Positions 6,202 to 7,627 of a stretch of 7,627 nucleotides of DNA are shown here, piece by piece. The stretch covers positions 415 to 8,041 of the forward strand of contig DYJG01000100.1 in NCBI GenBank assembly GCA_020723225.1, written 5' to 3'. The notes below the pieces were generated by a model, which had not been told where the DNA came from, ran no database searches, and saw only the letters and a program-made list of their open reading frames with translations. This DNA is from Desulfobacca acetoxidans. GTDB lineage: Bacteria; Desulfobacterota; Desulfobaccia; Desulfobaccales; 0-14-0-80-60-11. Position numbers and translations under genes: made by a program. Position 1 is the stretch's first letter. Every line of letters starts with the position of its first letter.

Positions 6202-7627
6202 CTATTCCCCTTTCCCGGCATCCAATTCCCGGCGCACGGACTCGGCCAGTTGCAGGGGGGCCAGCGGCTTGGCGAGCAGCTCTCTGAGCCCCAGGGCCCT
6301 GACCTTCTCCGGCGTCAGGGTCTCGCTGTAGCCGGTGCAGATGATGATGGGGAGGCCGGGTCTTATCTTCAGGAGTTCTGCGGCCAGCTCCAGGCCCGAC
6401 AGGTGGGGCATGGTCTGATCGGCCAGAACCAGATCGAAGCCGTCCGGTTGGGTTCGAAAGGCCTCCAGGGCCTCCGGGCCGGCGGTGAAGGCCGTGACCC
6501 GGTAGCCCAACTGCTCCAGGAGGACCCTGGCAGCCACGACGATATCTTCCTCGTCGTCCACCACCAGGATGCTTTCCGTGCCCCGGGGCGGCTCCCCTGC
6601 CGCTTCGGGCTCCGTAAGCTCCTCGGTCCGCATCACCGGGAAAAAGACCTCGAAGGTGGTGCCCCGGCCCGGTTCGCTGTCCACAGTGATGCCGCCCTCA
6701 CAGAGTTTGACGATGCCGTGGACCACGGCCAACCCCAACCCGGTCCCCTGGCCTTTCTCCTTGGTGGTGAAGTAAGGCTCGAAGATGCGCTCGAGGATGG
6801 CCGGGGCTATCCCCGGCCCCGAATCATGGATGCTCAGCCGCACGTAGGGTCCCGGCTTGATTTCAATCCCGAAAGCAGACCGTCCCTCCGTTAATTCCAC
6901 GTTGTCCAAGCCCACCTCCAGCAGCCCCCCCTGGTCACCCAGGGCCTGGGCGGCGTTGGTGCAGAGATTCATTACCACCTGGTAGACCTCGGTGGGATCG
7001 GCCAGCACCCAATCGGGATCGGCAAAGATATTCTGGCGCAGGTCGATGGTGGCTGGGAAGGTGGAACGCAGTAATTTCAGGGATTCCTTAATAATGGGGC
7101 CCAGTTGCATGAAGATGCGTTGGCGCTCGGTTTGCCGGCTGAAGGAAAGGATTTGGTTGACCAGGTCCGCAGCCCGTTTGCTGGACTTGAGCACCAAATC
7201 GAGGTAGGACCGGGTGGGGCTGTCCCCTGGAAGGTCCCGCATGGCGATCTCGGTGTACATGACGATGGGGGAGAGAATATTGTTGAAGTCATGGGCAATG
7301 CCTCCGGCCAGGGTGCCCAGGGCCTCGATCTTCTGGGTCTGGCGGAGTTGGGATTCCATTTTGGCCTTCTCCTCCTCGGCCTTTCTTTGCAGGGTGACAT
7401 CCCGGTTGCCGGCCCGGCGGCCGAGATAGCGGCCGGTGGGGCTGTAGACCGGTTGGCAGACATGGGCGATCCAGCGTTCTTCCCCGTCCTTGGTCAGGAT
7501 TCGGAAGTCCAGGTGCTGGACCTCGCCGCTCTCCCGTTCGTCATGGAGGTGTCCGGCGATTTTCTCCCGGTCCTCCGGGTGGGTGATTTTCTCCAGCAGG
7601 TCGGGGTCCGAGAAGAAATCTTCCGCC
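6202..7627 (-). CDS. Hybrid sensor histidine kinase (PAS-HisKA-HATPase-REC), 5' partial
   Basis: The reading frame runs off the right edge. The first complete codon is at 7626-7624, and 89 codons without a stop precede the Met at 7359, which is therefore internal and not the start. 474 residues are visible. Residues 1-85 are the C-terminal part of a PAS/PAC domain (ITHPEDREKIAGHLHDE, DFRILTKDGEERWIAHV, GNRDVTLQRKAEEE). HisKA follows with LAGGIAHDFNNIL; the phosphorylated His is residue 112 (7291-7293). The HATPase has N box MNLCTNAAQAL, G1 DSGPGIAP, FEPYFTTKEKGQGTGLGLAVV and G2 GRGTTFEV. The C-terminal receiver has VVDDEED, phospho-acceptor Asp in LADQTMP (6418-6420), CTGYSE and LAKP. The ATP-binding and phosphotransfer residues look intact. 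No transmembrane segment or DNA-binding output lies in the visible part; sensor domains may lie beyond the edge. It looks more GC-rich than the other two genes by eye. Its partner is unknown. Confidence 0.93.
   Translation of the reverse strand, partial: AEDFFSDPDLLEKITHPEDREKIAGHLHDERESGEVQHLDFRILTKDGEERWIAHVCQPVYSPTGRYLGRRAGNRDVTLQRKAEEEKAKMESQLRQTQKIEALGTLAGGIAHDFNNILSPIVMYTEIAMRDLPGDSPTRSYLDLVLKSSKRAADLVNQILSFSRQTERQRIFMQLGPIIKESLKLLRSTFPATIDLRQNIFADPDWVLADPTEVYQVVMNLCTNAAQALGDQGGLLEVGLDNVELTEGRSAFGIEIKPGPYVRLSIHDSGPGIAPAILERIFEPYFTTKEKGQGTGLGLAVVHGIVKLCEGGITVDSEPGRGTTFEVFFPVMRTEELTEPEAAGEPPRGTESILVVDDEEDIVVAARVLLEQLGYRVTAFTAGPEALEAFRTQPDGFDLVLADQTMPHLSGLELAAELLKIRPGLPIIICTGYSETLTPEKVRALGLRELLAKPLAPLQLAESVRRELDAGKGE

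Noticed and set aside
6250..6894. 214-codon plus-strand open frame antisense to the kinase
   Set aside because: It is a shadow of the HATPase and receiver coding sequence and has no recognisable protein motif.
7077..7463. 128-codon minus-strand open frame overlapping the kinase
   Set aside because: It is in a different frame from the HisKA/PAS motifs, which continue uninterrupted to the window edge.

Overview
The window holds three genes, all on the minus strand: two complete and one cut by the right edge. In order of transcription (right to left) they are a hybrid histidine kinase (6202-7627, N-terminus missing), a PEP-synthase-like dikinase with an unusual C-terminal half (3401-6037), and a GAF-PAS-PAS sigma-54 activator (enhancer-binding protein, EBP; 346-2931). 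No tRNA, rRNA, CRISPR array, transposase or phage gene is visible. GC-rich coding DNA, sigma-54 control, the Cys-containing GAF domain and this type of PEP-synthase-like protein together suggest a Desulfobacterota/deltaproteobacterial genome, possibly near Desulfobacca or Syntrophobacterales. That placement rests on recalled family resemblance, not on a search.

Layout. 1-345: non-coding, with a 100-base stretch (181-280) that is 80% A+T, and a set of repeated near-palindromic 13-mers that ends in a 21-bp tandem array just downstream of the activator gene. 346-2931: activator gene. 2932-3400: 469-bp intergenic region with a -24/-12 promoter for the activator and a palindrome about 100 bp upstream of that promoter. 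3401-6037: dikinase-like gene. 6038-6201: leader and intergenic region with a second -24/-12 promoter and a heptamer repeat. 6202-7627: sensor kinase with PAC, HisKA, HATPase and receiver domains.

How the genes may work together. The dikinase-like gene and the activator gene are each preceded by an almost identical sigma-54 promoter (TGGCATGACAATTGCT and TGGCATACCTATTGCT), and one gene encodes a sigma-54 activator. The simplest inference is a small self-controlled regulon in which the activator senses a ligand or redox signal through GAF/PAS domains and switches on itself and the dikinase. The dikinase keeps the ATP-grasp domain and the phospho-histidine swivelling domain of PEP synthase but lacks a recognisable PEP/pyruvate TIM barrel. 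It therefore probably does not make PEP, and its phospho-acceptor is unknown. The histidine kinase may be independent: its domains are ordinary and it carries its own receiver.
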